64,000 nucleotides of DNA from the NCBI GenBank assembly GCA_951812755.1, contig OX638329.1, positions 3,294,522-3,358,521 of the forward strand, in the 5' to 3' direction. The notes beneath the pieces are model-generated. The model was not told where the DNA came from. It saw nothing but the letters and a program-made list of their open reading frames with translations, and ran no database searches. This document shows positions 32,717 through 40,449 of this stretch, one piece after another. A program made the translations under genes and the position numbers. Origin of the DNA: an uncultured Latescibacterota bacterium (GTDB lineage: Bacteria; Latescibacterota; UBA2968). How positions within the stretch are numbered: the stretch's first letter is position 1; each line of letters starts with the position of its first letter.

Positions 32717-32846
32717 CTGTGCCTGTCACTTCACTCACCGTCACCACAGCCCAGCTATCCTCCGCCCAGGCGCGCAACATCTGTGACTTTTCCGCCGCGC
32801 CCACAGAAACGACTAATGCCAAAAGAATGCCAGTAACTTTTCCCAT
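32700..32846 (-). CDS. 48-aa ORF with strong ribosome binding site and signal-like N-terminus
   Basis: AAAGGAG lies 7 bases before the ATG at 32846. The product starts MGKVTGILLALVVSVGAAEK, a likely secretion signal, continues for about 28 more residues and stops at TGA 32702-32700, seventeen bases inside the next frame. It is probably the true 5' end of the gene at 32204-32716, separated by a +1 frameshift within a GTTGTTGTTGTC run. Less likely, it is a separate small exported protein. Confidence 0.5.
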   Translation of the reverse strand: MGKVTGILLALVVSVGAAEKSQMLRAWAEDSWAVVTVSEVTGTVVVVS

Positions 32847-32947
32847 ATTGCGTCTCCTTTAAGTAGCCAGTTGTCAGTTCGCCAACTCCAGCCCCAAGCA
32901 GTCAGCGGTCAGCCCGCGCCGCTTCCGACCCTTAATGAACTGCTCCT

Positions 32948-32975
32948 AATTTTTAATTTTTAATTTTTAATTCTT
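32948..32975. repeat. AT-rich dispersed repeat at a 3' end
   Basis: Three successive TAATTTT-type units, almost identical to those at 6101-6117 and 45043-45064. It lies just beyond the stop of the GWxTD gene on the minus strand. Confidence 0.6.
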
Positions 32976-32976
32976 T

Positions 32977-35070
32977 TCACCACATCACGCGAAACTGCGT
33001 TGTAGAACGCGCCGTTTCCAGAGTTTGCAAATCTTCGACCACCACGCGCAGTGCTTTGGGACCTGGCATGGTTTTTTCCAGTGCCAGTGCCAAGAACAAT
33101 GGCTCCCAGTCGCTATTGCCGCGTTGTTCGTAAGACACAGCTGTTACCCAATCCGCGTGCTCTACATCGCCGGCATCGCTCAGTGCTCGCACTTGAAAGG
33201 TGAGCTTGTAATGGGTCGCGCCAAACACATCGCGCTGTAAGTTGTAAATTTCAAAATACACCACGGCTTGACCGTTGTGTTCATATTGTCGCAAGGGATT
33301 TGACAATATGAGAAAGCGATTGCGACCAGGGGGGCGGTCTTCGCGCTCGACCACGCGCCGTGCGATCAATAAATCGCTGATGTCCAGTTGCTCTTTTGAA
33401 AATTGTCTCACCTCGAGCGTATCTCGAAATGTTCCCACAGATTTTTTGATAAGGTCTTCGACTTCTGCCGATAAATAATAACGCCCGGCTTTCAAATTGA
33501 GGCGATCACCCGCCAGCAAATAGCCCGAGCCGAGTGCGTCGTACTTCACGATGGGCATGCGCTGCACCCGGCCTATATCTCGACGCAACGTATCCCATTG
33601 GGCATCAAAAAGGAACAGGCCCTGGCGCAAATTGACGCTTTTTACACCTGCGCGGAGGTCTTTTGTTTCGACCTCATCGGCGTCCAGAGCATAATACACT
33701 TCAACACGCGCTTTGTCGTCTTCTCCGCGAAACTGCGCGATCTGATGTGGCGCATTGTACCGCTCGTGCCAGTACGGGTCCTGAAAATGGTCGGGATTGC
33801 GCTCGACAAACATCTTAAAGCCCAGGGGATTCATTTCAGAATCCAACCAGCCCAGGCGAAAATTCCAGTGATCGCGCGTGTCCGTATTTTCAAAAATGAT
33901 GGTAAAGCCTTCGTATCGCCACAATTCTTTCCGGTGCTCGTAATTATGTGACATCATCTGCCAGCGCGCCCGCCAGGCCAGATAATCCTGCATATATCCG
34001 GGCAAATCCACACCTGTATGAAACTCTGCAGGTCTCGCGACCAGAGATACTGGATGACCATAGCGGATATAAACCTGTCCTTTATCCGTTGTCCATCCGG
34101 GAATGCCTTTGAGGGGATCGCCAAATCGCAAATTGGCATACGCTACGCGCCGACAGTGTTCGAGTAATCGCTCGTTGTATTCGGTCAAAAATAACGGGTC
34201 TCGCCCTGTCCAGAATTTGCGAATCGCCGCGCGGTCTGGCGCAGTTGAGTCGGGGTCGGCGAGTATGAATACACTCATCATAAAGCGTTGTTCCTTTCCT
34301 GACATGCGTGCAAGCCCCCTGGTGTAGGCCGCATACGCATCCTGCAACCGGTCTTCAGCTTGATAACCCAATCCCACAAAAAAATGTGCATGGGCATTGT
34401 CGGGATGCCGTTGCACATAATTTTCAAATAGAGGAATTAATTCACGCGCCATCCGGCCTTCGTAATAGACCAGCCCCAATAAGTGATGCGAGGGCCAGTG
34501 GTCTGGGTGTTTGTCAATTGCACGCGTCAAATATCCAATGGCCGCATCGCGCGCTTCAATGCCGTAATTTTCCAAACTCAGTGTTCTGACGGTTCTCCTG
34601 TATCTATTGAAATCCGAACCATAATTCACAATTTTGCGCTCGCCATCGAGATACCGCGTCATATTCCACATTTCAAAGCGCGCCGCCCAATACAATGGTC
34701 CCACATTGTCGGGATCGCGTTCAATACCTCGCCTGGCATATACGATTGCGGTTGTTCGCCGCCCGATGCGCCAGTAATACTCGGCCAGCGAGGTCAAAAT
34801 ATTCCCATTATTCGGCTGTTTTTGCATCGCCCTTTTCAACCACCGCTCTGCACTGTGTACATGACTTTTGCCCTGCAACATATATAATTCACCCAGCGCG
34901 TGGGCCGCGCGTCCCGCTGGGTCGCTTTTTGTAGCCTCTTTTAAGAGCGACTCGCGTTCATCAAACGCCTGCGTCGTATCTGAGGCCGCAATGAGCAAAG
35001 AATCGATATTCGCCCCTGCTACATTTATTGGTGTGACGAATATGAGAATTAATAGCATTCGCAATATCAT
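32977..35070 (-). CDS. GWxTD domain-containing TPR protein, exported
   Basis: A signal peptide (MILRMLLILIFVTPINVAGA) precedes several tetratricopeptide repeats (about residues 25-290, for example AERWLKRAMQKQPNNGNIL), then the GWxTD core GWTTDKGQVYIRYGHP (around residue 325), then a beta-rich C-terminal half. 697 residues. GWxTD proteins are uncharacterised envelope proteins common in Acidobacteria, Latescibacteria and related phyla. It is followed by an AT-rich repeat, and the upstream 79 bases to the next terminator hold its promoter. Location is probably periplasmic; the function is unknown. Confidence 0.8.
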   Translation of the reverse strand: MILRMLLILIFVTPINVAGANIDSLLIAASDTTQAFDERESLLKEATKSDPAGRAAHALGELYMLQGKSHVHSAERWLKRAMQKQPNNGNILTSLAEYYWRIGRRTTAIVYARRGIERDPDNVGPLYWAARFEMWNMTRYLDGERKIVNYGSDFNRYRRTVRTLSLENYGIEARDAAIGYLTRAIDKHPDHWPSHHLLGLVYYEGRMARELIPLFENYVQRHPDNAHAHFFVGLGYQAEDRLQDAYAAYTRGLARMSGKEQRFMMSVFILADPDSTAPDRAAIRKFWTGRDPLFLTEYNERLLEHCRRVAYANLRFGDPLKGIPGWTTDKGQVYIRYGHPVSLVARPAEFHTGVDLPGYMQDYLAWRARWQMMSHNYEHRKELWRYEGFTIIFENTDTRDHWNFRLGWLDSEMNPLGFKMFVERNPDHFQDPYWHERYNAPHQIAQFRGEDDKARVEVYYALDADEVETKDLRAGVKSVNLRQGLFLFDAQWDTLRRDIGRVQRMPIVKYDALGSGYLLAGDRLNLKAGRYYLSAEVEDLIKKSVGTFRDTLEVRQFSKEQLDISDLLIARRVVEREDRPPGRNRFLILSNPLRQYEHNGQAVVYFEIYNLQRDVFGATHYKLTFQVRALSDAGDVEHADWVTAVSYEQRGNSDWEPLFLALALEKTMPGPKALRVVVEDLQTLETARSTTQFRVMW

Positions 35071-35148
35071 TTAGGGTCTCCTCGGGTGGGGGGAAGGGGT
35101 ATTTTTATTTTAACCGTTAAGATGCACAGAAGTTGCCTTAAAAGACAC

Positions 35149-35177
35149 AAAAAAACCGCCCGTTGTGTCGGGCGGTT
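35149..35177 (-). terminator. Rho-independent terminator after the sulfatase gene
   Basis: On the minus strand AACCGCCCG, loop ACACAA, CGGGCGGTT, then a run of T. The 9-bp GC-rich stem lies 23 bases beyond the sulfatase stop at 35200. Confidence 0.9.
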
Positions 35178-35199
35178 GGGATGGAAGGTTGGTGATTCC

Positions 35200-36645
35200 T
35201 CACAAATACGGGTAGGTCGCTTCGGGAGTGTAGCCCGGCAGGAGTTCTTCGTGGGGCTGGCCGGGGATTAAACGCGTGCCATCGGTAAAACCTTCTGGAC
35301 GGTCTTTGAGGACTTCGATGAGGCGATTTCGCCAGGGTTGTATTCTAATTTCAGAGTTGGGATCACGCGTGATGTCGCGCATTTCGTGAGGGTCTTCATC
35401 GAGGTCGAAAAGGTGTTCTTCGCCCGTTTGGGAATACCAGATGTATTTGTAGTGGCCATCCGTGATATAGTGATTTCCGTGATCGCGGGCATAACAGCCT
35501 GCGTGTTCTCCGTGTAGAAATTTCCGGACGCGATCGGTGTCGTCTCGCATGATGGGCAGGAGGCTTTTGCCCGTGCAGGTATCGGGGATGTCGATGCTGG
35601 CCGCATCGAGGATAGTGGGCATGATGTCCTGAATGCCGACGGGACTTTTGGAGGTGATTTCTTCGGGGTATCCCCATTTTTTTGGGGCGCGTATGAGAAA
35701 TGGAATTCGGGCAGACGCTTCATAGGGCCAGGTTTTGCGAAAGAGATTGTGGTCGCCCAGCATTTCGCCGTGGTCGGATGTGAAGATGGTCAAACAGTTG
35801 TTGAGACCACCAGTATATTGGATGAGGCGGCCGATCTGATCGTCTATAAAGTTGATCATGCCGTAATAAGCCGCGCGAGAACAGCGCATGTCGTGTTCGT
35901 CAAGGCAAATTTGCCAGGCATTGGGGTCGAGGCCCTTTTGGGGACCGTCGAATTCGGGTGCCCAGTCTCCGATGACGGGATCGGGCAAGTTCCGCTGGAT
36001 ATAGCGATCGTAATAGAGGGCAGGGGGGGTAAGCGGGGGATGGGGGTCGATAAGGGATATGTTGAGAAAAAATGGGACTGTGGGATCGCGTTTTTGGAGA
36101 AAGTTCATTGCTCTGTCGATACACCAGAAGGTATGCATCTGTTCTTCGGGCAAGTGGTGTGGACGGCCAATCCATCCGTTGGAGGAAATACCGTGGGCCA
36201 TGCCGGGGTGTACTTCATTGCGGTTGTGGTATTGCTGTAGCCATTCGACATAGTCGTTTTGGTCGCCCCGAGTAGCGTCGGCCAGTTGCATGTGGTCGAA
36301 GCCATAGCGCCTGCGTTTGGGGTTCAGGTGGAGTTTGCCTATCATTTCTGTTTGGTATCCCGCCCTGGACAATTCGCCGGCCAGAGTGTGTGGTGGGTGC
36401 CACTGAGCGCTTTTGAATCCGACAACACCATTTGCTGCGGGTGCTGTGCCAGTCATGAGGCAACGACGAGCGGGTATGCAACTGGGGCATTCGGAGTATC
36501 CGCGATGAAAGTGCGTGCCAGTACGGGCAATCCAGTCCAGGTTGGGTGTTTGCAGACATGGGGGACTATACGGGTCAAGGCCGATACAGTCGCCGCGTTG
36601 CTGGTCGGTCATGATGAGCAGGATATTTGGTTGAGGATCTGACAT
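35200..36645 (-). CDS. Type I sulfatase (formylglycine-dependent)
   Basis: From the ATG at 36645 (MSDPQPNILLIMTDQQRGD; GGAGAAT upstream) the protein has 481 residues. The active-site motif is Cys56-Ile-Pro-Ala-Arg60 followed by RCLMTG, the Cys-x-Pro-x-Arg type whose cysteine is oxidised to formylglycine by a maturase (FGE or anSME; none is in the window). Metal ligands are visible in LLIMTDQQ and in FTSDHGEMLGDH. It removes sulfate esters from sugars or small molecules. No signal peptide is seen, so it may be cytoplasmic. It is 22 bases downstream of the CocE-type hydrolase gene, in the same operon. Confidence 0.88.
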   Translation of the reverse strand: MSDPQPNILLIMTDQQRGDCIGLDPYSPPCLQTPNLDWIARTGTHFHRGYSECPSCIPARRCLMTGTAPAANGVVGFKSAQWHPPHTLAGELSRAGYQTEMIGKLHLNPKRRRYGFDHMQLADATRGDQNDYVEWLQQYHNRNEVHPGMAHGISSNGWIGRPHHLPEEQMHTFWCIDRAMNFLQKRDPTVPFFLNISLIDPHPPLTPPALYYDRYIQRNLPDPVIGDWAPEFDGPQKGLDPNAWQICLDEHDMRCSRAAYYGMINFIDDQIGRLIQYTGGLNNCLTIFTSDHGEMLGDHNLFRKTWPYEASARIPFLIRAPKKWGYPEEITSKSPVGIQDIMPTILDAASIDIPDTCTGKSLLPIMRDDTDRVRKFLHGEHAGCYARDHGNHYITDGHYKYIWYSQTGEEHLFDLDEDPHEMRDITRDPNSEIRIQPWRNRLIEVLKDRPEGFTDGTRLIPGQPHEELLPGYTPEATYPYL

Positions 36646-36667
36646 ATTATTCTCCGCTTGATGGGTA

Positions 36668-38344
36668 CTATGCCGAGGGAATGACGGGCAGTGTGATGTG
36701 GGACGGGTATGCTTTCGAGTGATAGACAGTCTGATGGGCCTGGCGCATCTCGGTCTCACGTCCCAGCGAGCCACCTGTATTGAGATTGCGGTCAAACCGG
36801 GGGAAATTGGAAGAAGATATTTCGAGGCGGATGCGGTGGCCTTTTTTGAAGACGTTGCCGGTTACACCGAGGTCAATTTCATAGGCATAGATGCTGCCGG
36901 GTTTGAGCAGGGTGGGATTGGTGAGGCTTTCCCGAAAGCGCGCACGCAGGATGCCGTCACAGAGGTTCATAGCATATCCGGTGGGCGATACATCGACAAG
37001 TTTGGCGGTCCAGTCGGTGTCTGCGCAGTCGGTGGCGGCATAGATGACGGCTTTGATGGGCCCCGTAACTTCCAGAGCTGTTTCGAGGGGGTCGCTGGTG
37101 TAACAGAGTACGTCGCTGCGCATTTCTACGGGACGCTGGTCATAGGGTCCCCACGGTACGATGTGGGGTGAGCAACAGTTGTTGCCGCCCATCGTCGGGG
37201 TGGGGTAGCGCGGGTCATAAGTGTAGTGATCGGGCGATTCGCTCTCTGGTGATGTTGTGGAGAGCGTACCGTTGCCGAGCAGGGTATTGGCACTGCCGCC
37301 CGAGTGCAGGTGCCATTTTTGCCATTGGGTTCTCGCAAGCGGCCATTCGCATTCGTCGCGCCACTGGTTGATGCCCATAATAAAGAGGCGCAAAGGGGGT
37401 TCATCCGCAATGCCGTTATCAATACCTTTGAGCCAGTGATCGAACCAGCGCTGTTCAAGGCTTTCCAGATCGACCATTGATGGTGCGCCAAAGTCAATAT
37501 CGCCAGTTTTTGGCGATAGGCTGAGAGAATGCGGCCAGGGGCCGACGATGAGTTTGCTCTTTTTTGCTTCTTCGGTGCGACCGTGCAGGCGCAAGCCGTT
37601 GAAGTTGGTGAAGGTTTGTGCCGCGTACAAATCGTACCAGCCGCCCATGTTGAACGCGGGGACGGCAATTTCATCCCATTTGGTTTCGTCATTGAATTGT
37701 TCCCAGTAATCGTCGTAAGCGGCGTGTTCGACCCAGTCTTTCCAAAAATTCAGGTTGCGGCCTGCCTGTTCGTCCATTTCTATGAGGGGCAGGGCGCGGA
37801 AGGCTTCGGTCCAGTTGTGGAATTCAATGGTTTGCGCGGTGCGGGCATTGGTGCGCATGCCCCAGGTCATCATGACGTTGAGTTGGAAAGCACCACCGGG
37901 GTGGACGAGGCCAGAGTAATAGTCCGTGCATATAACGCGGGGTGTGATGCATTTGAGGTATTGGCTGCGATACGGCGCGCTGCGCCACTGGACCGTGCCG
38001 CCATAGGAACTGCCGGCCATGCCGATTTTGCCATTGCACCACTCTTGTTTGCCGATCCATTCCTGGGTGTCGTACCCATCTTCGCCTTCCCGAAAGGCGT
38101 AATATTCCCCTTCTGAGTCCCATCGCCCGCGGCAGTCTTGAATAACGCAGGCATAGCCATTGTTGGCAAGCCGTCTGGCTCTTTCAACCATGTTGTCGGC
38201 GTTGTTGCTATAAGGCGTTCGCATGAGCACGGTGGGAAATTTGCCGCGTGCTCGGGGCAGATAGATATCGGCAGAGAGATTGATACCGTCTCGCATGGGC
38301 ACTTTTACGTCTAATTGCATGTTGACGTCGTAGTTGGTCTGCAT
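36668..38344 (-). CDS. CocE/NonD family (S15-like) hydrolase
   Basis: The start is ATG 38344 (MQTNYDVNMQLD) with GGAGG 5 bases upstream; 558 residues. The order is an alpha/beta-hydrolase domain with nucleophile Ser113 in GSSYGG, a helical cap, and a C-terminal jelly-roll domain (from about residue 380; GPIKAVIYAATDCADTDW). This is the layout of cocaine esterase, alpha-amino-acid ester hydrolases and glutaryl-7-ACA acylases. The substrate is an unknown ester or amide. It is probably cytoplasmic. A degraded ORF lies just upstream and the sulfatase gene follows. Confidence 0.85.
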   Translation of the reverse strand: MQTNYDVNMQLDVKVPMRDGINLSADIYLPRARGKFPTVLMRTPYSNNADNMVERARRLANNGYACVIQDCRGRWDSEGEYYAFREGEDGYDTQEWIGKQEWCNGKIGMAGSSYGGTVQWRSAPYRSQYLKCITPRVICTDYYSGLVHPGGAFQLNVMMTWGMRTNARTAQTIEFHNWTEAFRALPLIEMDEQAGRNLNFWKDWVEHAAYDDYWEQFNDETKWDEIAVPAFNMGGWYDLYAAQTFTNFNGLRLHGRTEEAKKSKLIVGPWPHSLSLSPKTGDIDFGAPSMVDLESLEQRWFDHWLKGIDNGIADEPPLRLFIMGINQWRDECEWPLARTQWQKWHLHSGGSANTLLGNGTLSTTSPESESPDHYTYDPRYPTPTMGGNNCCSPHIVPWGPYDQRPVEMRSDVLCYTSDPLETALEVTGPIKAVIYAATDCADTDWTAKLVDVSPTGYAMNLCDGILRARFRESLTNPTLLKPGSIYAYEIDLGVTGNVFKKGHRIRLEISSSNFPRFDRNLNTGGSLGRETEMRQAHQTVYHSKAYPSHITLPVIPSA

Positions 38345-38369
38345 AAACACCTCCGGCAGTGGAGTGAAA

Positions 38370-38549
38370 TTAAATGAGCACCGGACCCTGTATATCCCTA
38401 TTGTCCGGGAGAAAAATTTTGGCGCGAATTTCGTTGGCGTAGCTCCAGTCGCCAATTTCCGTAGAGAGGTCGGCGTGTTCACCCTGTTAGGCTTCAGAGA
38501 GCATCCACTCGGCGCGAATGGTATCGGCCTGAAATTTGAAGAGATCCAT
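38370..38549 (-). pseudogene. Small gene broken by an in-frame TAA
   Basis: AAGGA precedes an ATG at 38549 that opens 20 codons (ending RAEWMLSEA) to a TAA at 38489-38487. The same frame then continues with protein-like sequence (GEHADLSTEIGDWSYANEIR) to a second stop at 38372-38370. Reading over the first stop gives about 59 residues of plausible soluble protein directly upstream of the CocE-type gene. The stop is TAA, so selenocysteine is ruled out; this is best read as a nonsense-mutated small gene. I do not recognise the family. Confidence 0.4.
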
Positions 38550-38596
38550 GGTGTTTCCTTAATGGGAATGAAGGGCTAAAGACAAACGCCCAACTT

Positions 38597-38697
38597 GTTA
38601 TTCCTGCAGGCTTGTAGCGGGAATCCAGAAAAAAACACTGGATGACGACGTTGTGCTTGCGCGTGCCTATTTTCACAGGAATGACGATCTTTATTGG
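38597..38697. repeat. Dispersed GGAATCCAG/CAGGAATGAC-type repeat
   Basis: Imperfect inverted arms built from TTATTCCTGCAGGC, GCGGGAATCCAG, CACTGGATGACG and CACAGGAATGACG span about 100 bases. Sequences of this type are widespread short intergenic repeats in environmental genomes. No coding capacity. Confidence 0.5.
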
Positions 38698-39181
38698 AAC
38701 TCTTAATCTGTGTCAAAATATAAAACGTCACAGCCACAAAGTCAGTTACATTTTTTGGTGGAAAGCCGTAGCGAGCGAGAATATTGTGAATCAGGAAGCG
38801 CGTGGGGGAACAGTATTGAATGACTCTAAACAGTAAAAAAGTGGACACTGGGACAAATTTTGAACTTCATGACAAACTTTAGGGAGTGAAATCGTCAGAC
38901 CAATTGTTTATCTTAAAGGGTTATCAGTAGATTCGATAGGACTTACGCAGCAGCAATAGCCCAGAATGTGCAAAAGCCTGAAATGGACATCAAGTTGGCT
39001 GATAGACTATCGCATGAGTGTGGGCGATTTTTCGCGGTTGAGCACATCGGCATAAAGGCTGTCTGGACTTGTTTATGCACATCCCTCAATTATATTATAC
39101 CAAAGGATTGAAATAATTTATGCGGGGTTTTCGTTTAATGTTCGACGGATCTCACCGATCCCATTGCAAAGGAAAAGAGAA
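38698..39181. other. Intergenic stretch without a recognisable gene
   Basis: About 480 bases between the repeat and the beta-propeller gene. I see no supported reading frame. Phrases such as AAAAAAGTGGACACTGGGAC near 38835 and AGGACTTACGCAGC near 38939 resemble ends of insertion sequences, but no transposase fragment or matching partner end is visible. The promoter of the gene at 39182 must lie in the last 150 bases; TATATTATAC near 39094 is a possible -10 region. Confidence 0.4.
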
Positions 39182-40264
39182 ATGACCTGTTGTAATTCTG
39201 TGCGGCGGATCTTCTTGGCCTCCCTCTATCTGGGGGTGGCTCTGCTTCTTATCCAGTGTCAGGGCATTCCGTGGTCGTTGCTTCGGACGCCGCCCGATGC
39301 GGATGTCACTATCGTCGAGACCTTTCTCACCGAGCGCCGGGAAGCGGACGACATCGACTCTCCGGCGGTCTGGCACGGCCCCGGAGGCCGCCACTGGCTC
39401 ATCTCCACCGCCAAGTCGGCGCACCAACTGATCGTTCACGACGCGGTCAATGGAAAGCTGATCCGCCGGGTCGGCGGTCCGGGTACCGAGGCAGGTCAGT
39501 TTCAGCGCCCCAACGGCATCGTCGTGATCGGTGACTTCGTCATCGTCGTCGAGCGCGACAATCATCGTCTGCAGGCCCTGTCGCTGCCGGACTTGGAGCC
39601 GGTCGCCCTTCTCGGAGCCGAAGTGCTACGCGCGCCGTATGGAATCGCCGCGGCCCATGGTGAAGACGGTTGGGACGTCTGGGTCACCGACAGCTATGAA
39701 CCGAAATCGTCCTCGGCGCCAGCTGCGGAGATGGGAGAGCGTCTGCGCCGATTCCGTCTGCAGGTGTCGGAGACACAGCTAACTGGGGAGTACGTCGGTG
39801 CTTTCGGCGACACCACTAAGGACGGCTACCTGAGGAAGGTTGAGTCGGTCGCGATGGACCCCCTTCTCGGCAGGATGCTGGTTGCCGATGAGTCGGAAGG
39901 GGTGATCAAGGTCTATGACCTCGAGGGACAATTCACCGGCCAACTCGTCGGAGACGGGGTCTTCTACCGCCAACCGGAAGGCGTGGCACTGCTGGAATGC
40001 GCGGAAGGCCGCGGCTACTATCTCGCCACCGACCAGGATTATGTGAAAAACCGCTTCCTGATTTTTGATCGGGAGAATCTCGCCATCCGGGGCACCTTCT
40101 CAGGAGCCGTCACCGTCAACACCGACGGCGTTGCCCTCACTGGCCGCAGCTTCGGCCCCTTCACCCGGGGTGCCTTCTACGCCGTGCATGACGATGGCAA
40201 TGTCGCCGCCTTCGATCTGGCGGAGATCATCGCGGCCTTCGGCCTCGACTGCGGCCCTCGATAA
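39182..40264 (+). CDS. Beta-propeller lipoprotein, phytase-like
   Basis: A signal sequence with lipobox (LLLIQC|Q) predicts a lipoprotein. The body shows repeated propeller blades: DDIDSPAVWHGPGGRHWLI near residue 50, VESVAMDPLLGRMLVADESE in the middle and PEGVALLECAEGRGYYLATD later. These resemble beta-propeller phytases, which hydrolyse phytate with calcium, more than NHL proteins, though NHL-like blades cannot be excluded. About 360 residues from ATG 39182; AAGGAAAAGAGA lies upstream. The gene is markedly richer in G+C than its neighbours, which suggests recent transfer. A strong terminator follows. Confidence 0.68.
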   Translation: MTCCNSVRRIFLASLYLGVALLLIQCQGIPWSLLRTPPDADVTIVETFLTERREADDIDSPAVWHGPGGRHWLISTAKSAHQLIVHDAVNGKLIRRVGGPGTEAGQFQRPNGIVVIGDFVIVVERDNHRLQALSLPDLEPVALLGAEVLRAPYGIAAAHGEDGWDVWVTDSYEPKSSSAPAAEMGERLRRFRLQVSETQLTGEYVGAFGDTTKDGYLRKVESVAMDPLLGRMLVADESEGVIKVYDLEGQFTGQLVGDGVFYRQPEGVALLECAEGRGYYLATDQDYVKNRFLIFDRENLAIRGTFSGAVTVNTDGVALTGRSFGPFTRGAFYAVHDDGNVAAFDLAEIIAAFGLDCGPR

Positions 40265-40314
40265 CAGCTATTTTTCCCCCTATCTTTTCGGCCGCCCGCG
40301 GTCAATCGAATTGC

Positions 40315-40355
40315 AAAAGACACGCCCCGCAGGAAAATGCCGGGGCGTGTCTTTT
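40315..40355. terminator. Strong bidirectional terminator
   Basis: AAAAGACACGCCCCG (40315-40329) pairs perfectly with CGGGGCGTGTCTTTT (40341-40355) around an 11-base loop, with T/A runs on both sides. It separates the convergent beta-propeller gene and purL. Confidence 0.92.
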
Positions 40356-40408
40356 TGTAGTGATGACGACAGAGGTAGGGCTTGAATACACCTCTTGTAT
40401 CTTAAAAT

Positions 40409-40428
40409 GGGCGAGGCATGCCTCGCCC
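40409..40428. repeat. Second copy of the GGGCGAGGCATGCCTCGCCC palindrome
   Basis: Identical over 20 bases to 6018-6037 and likewise flanked by CCTAC. It lies between the terminator and the purL stop. Confidence 0.8.
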
Positions 40429-40449
40429 CTACATCTTACGTCTCCCGTC

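Noticed and set aside
38487-38489. In-frame stop upstream of the CocE gene as recoding
   Set aside because: The codon is TAA, which is not used for selenocysteine or pyrrolysine.
38835-38955. IS-end-like phrases in the gap before the beta-propeller gene
   Set aside because: No inverted partner, target duplication or transposase fragment could be found to support an insertion sequence.
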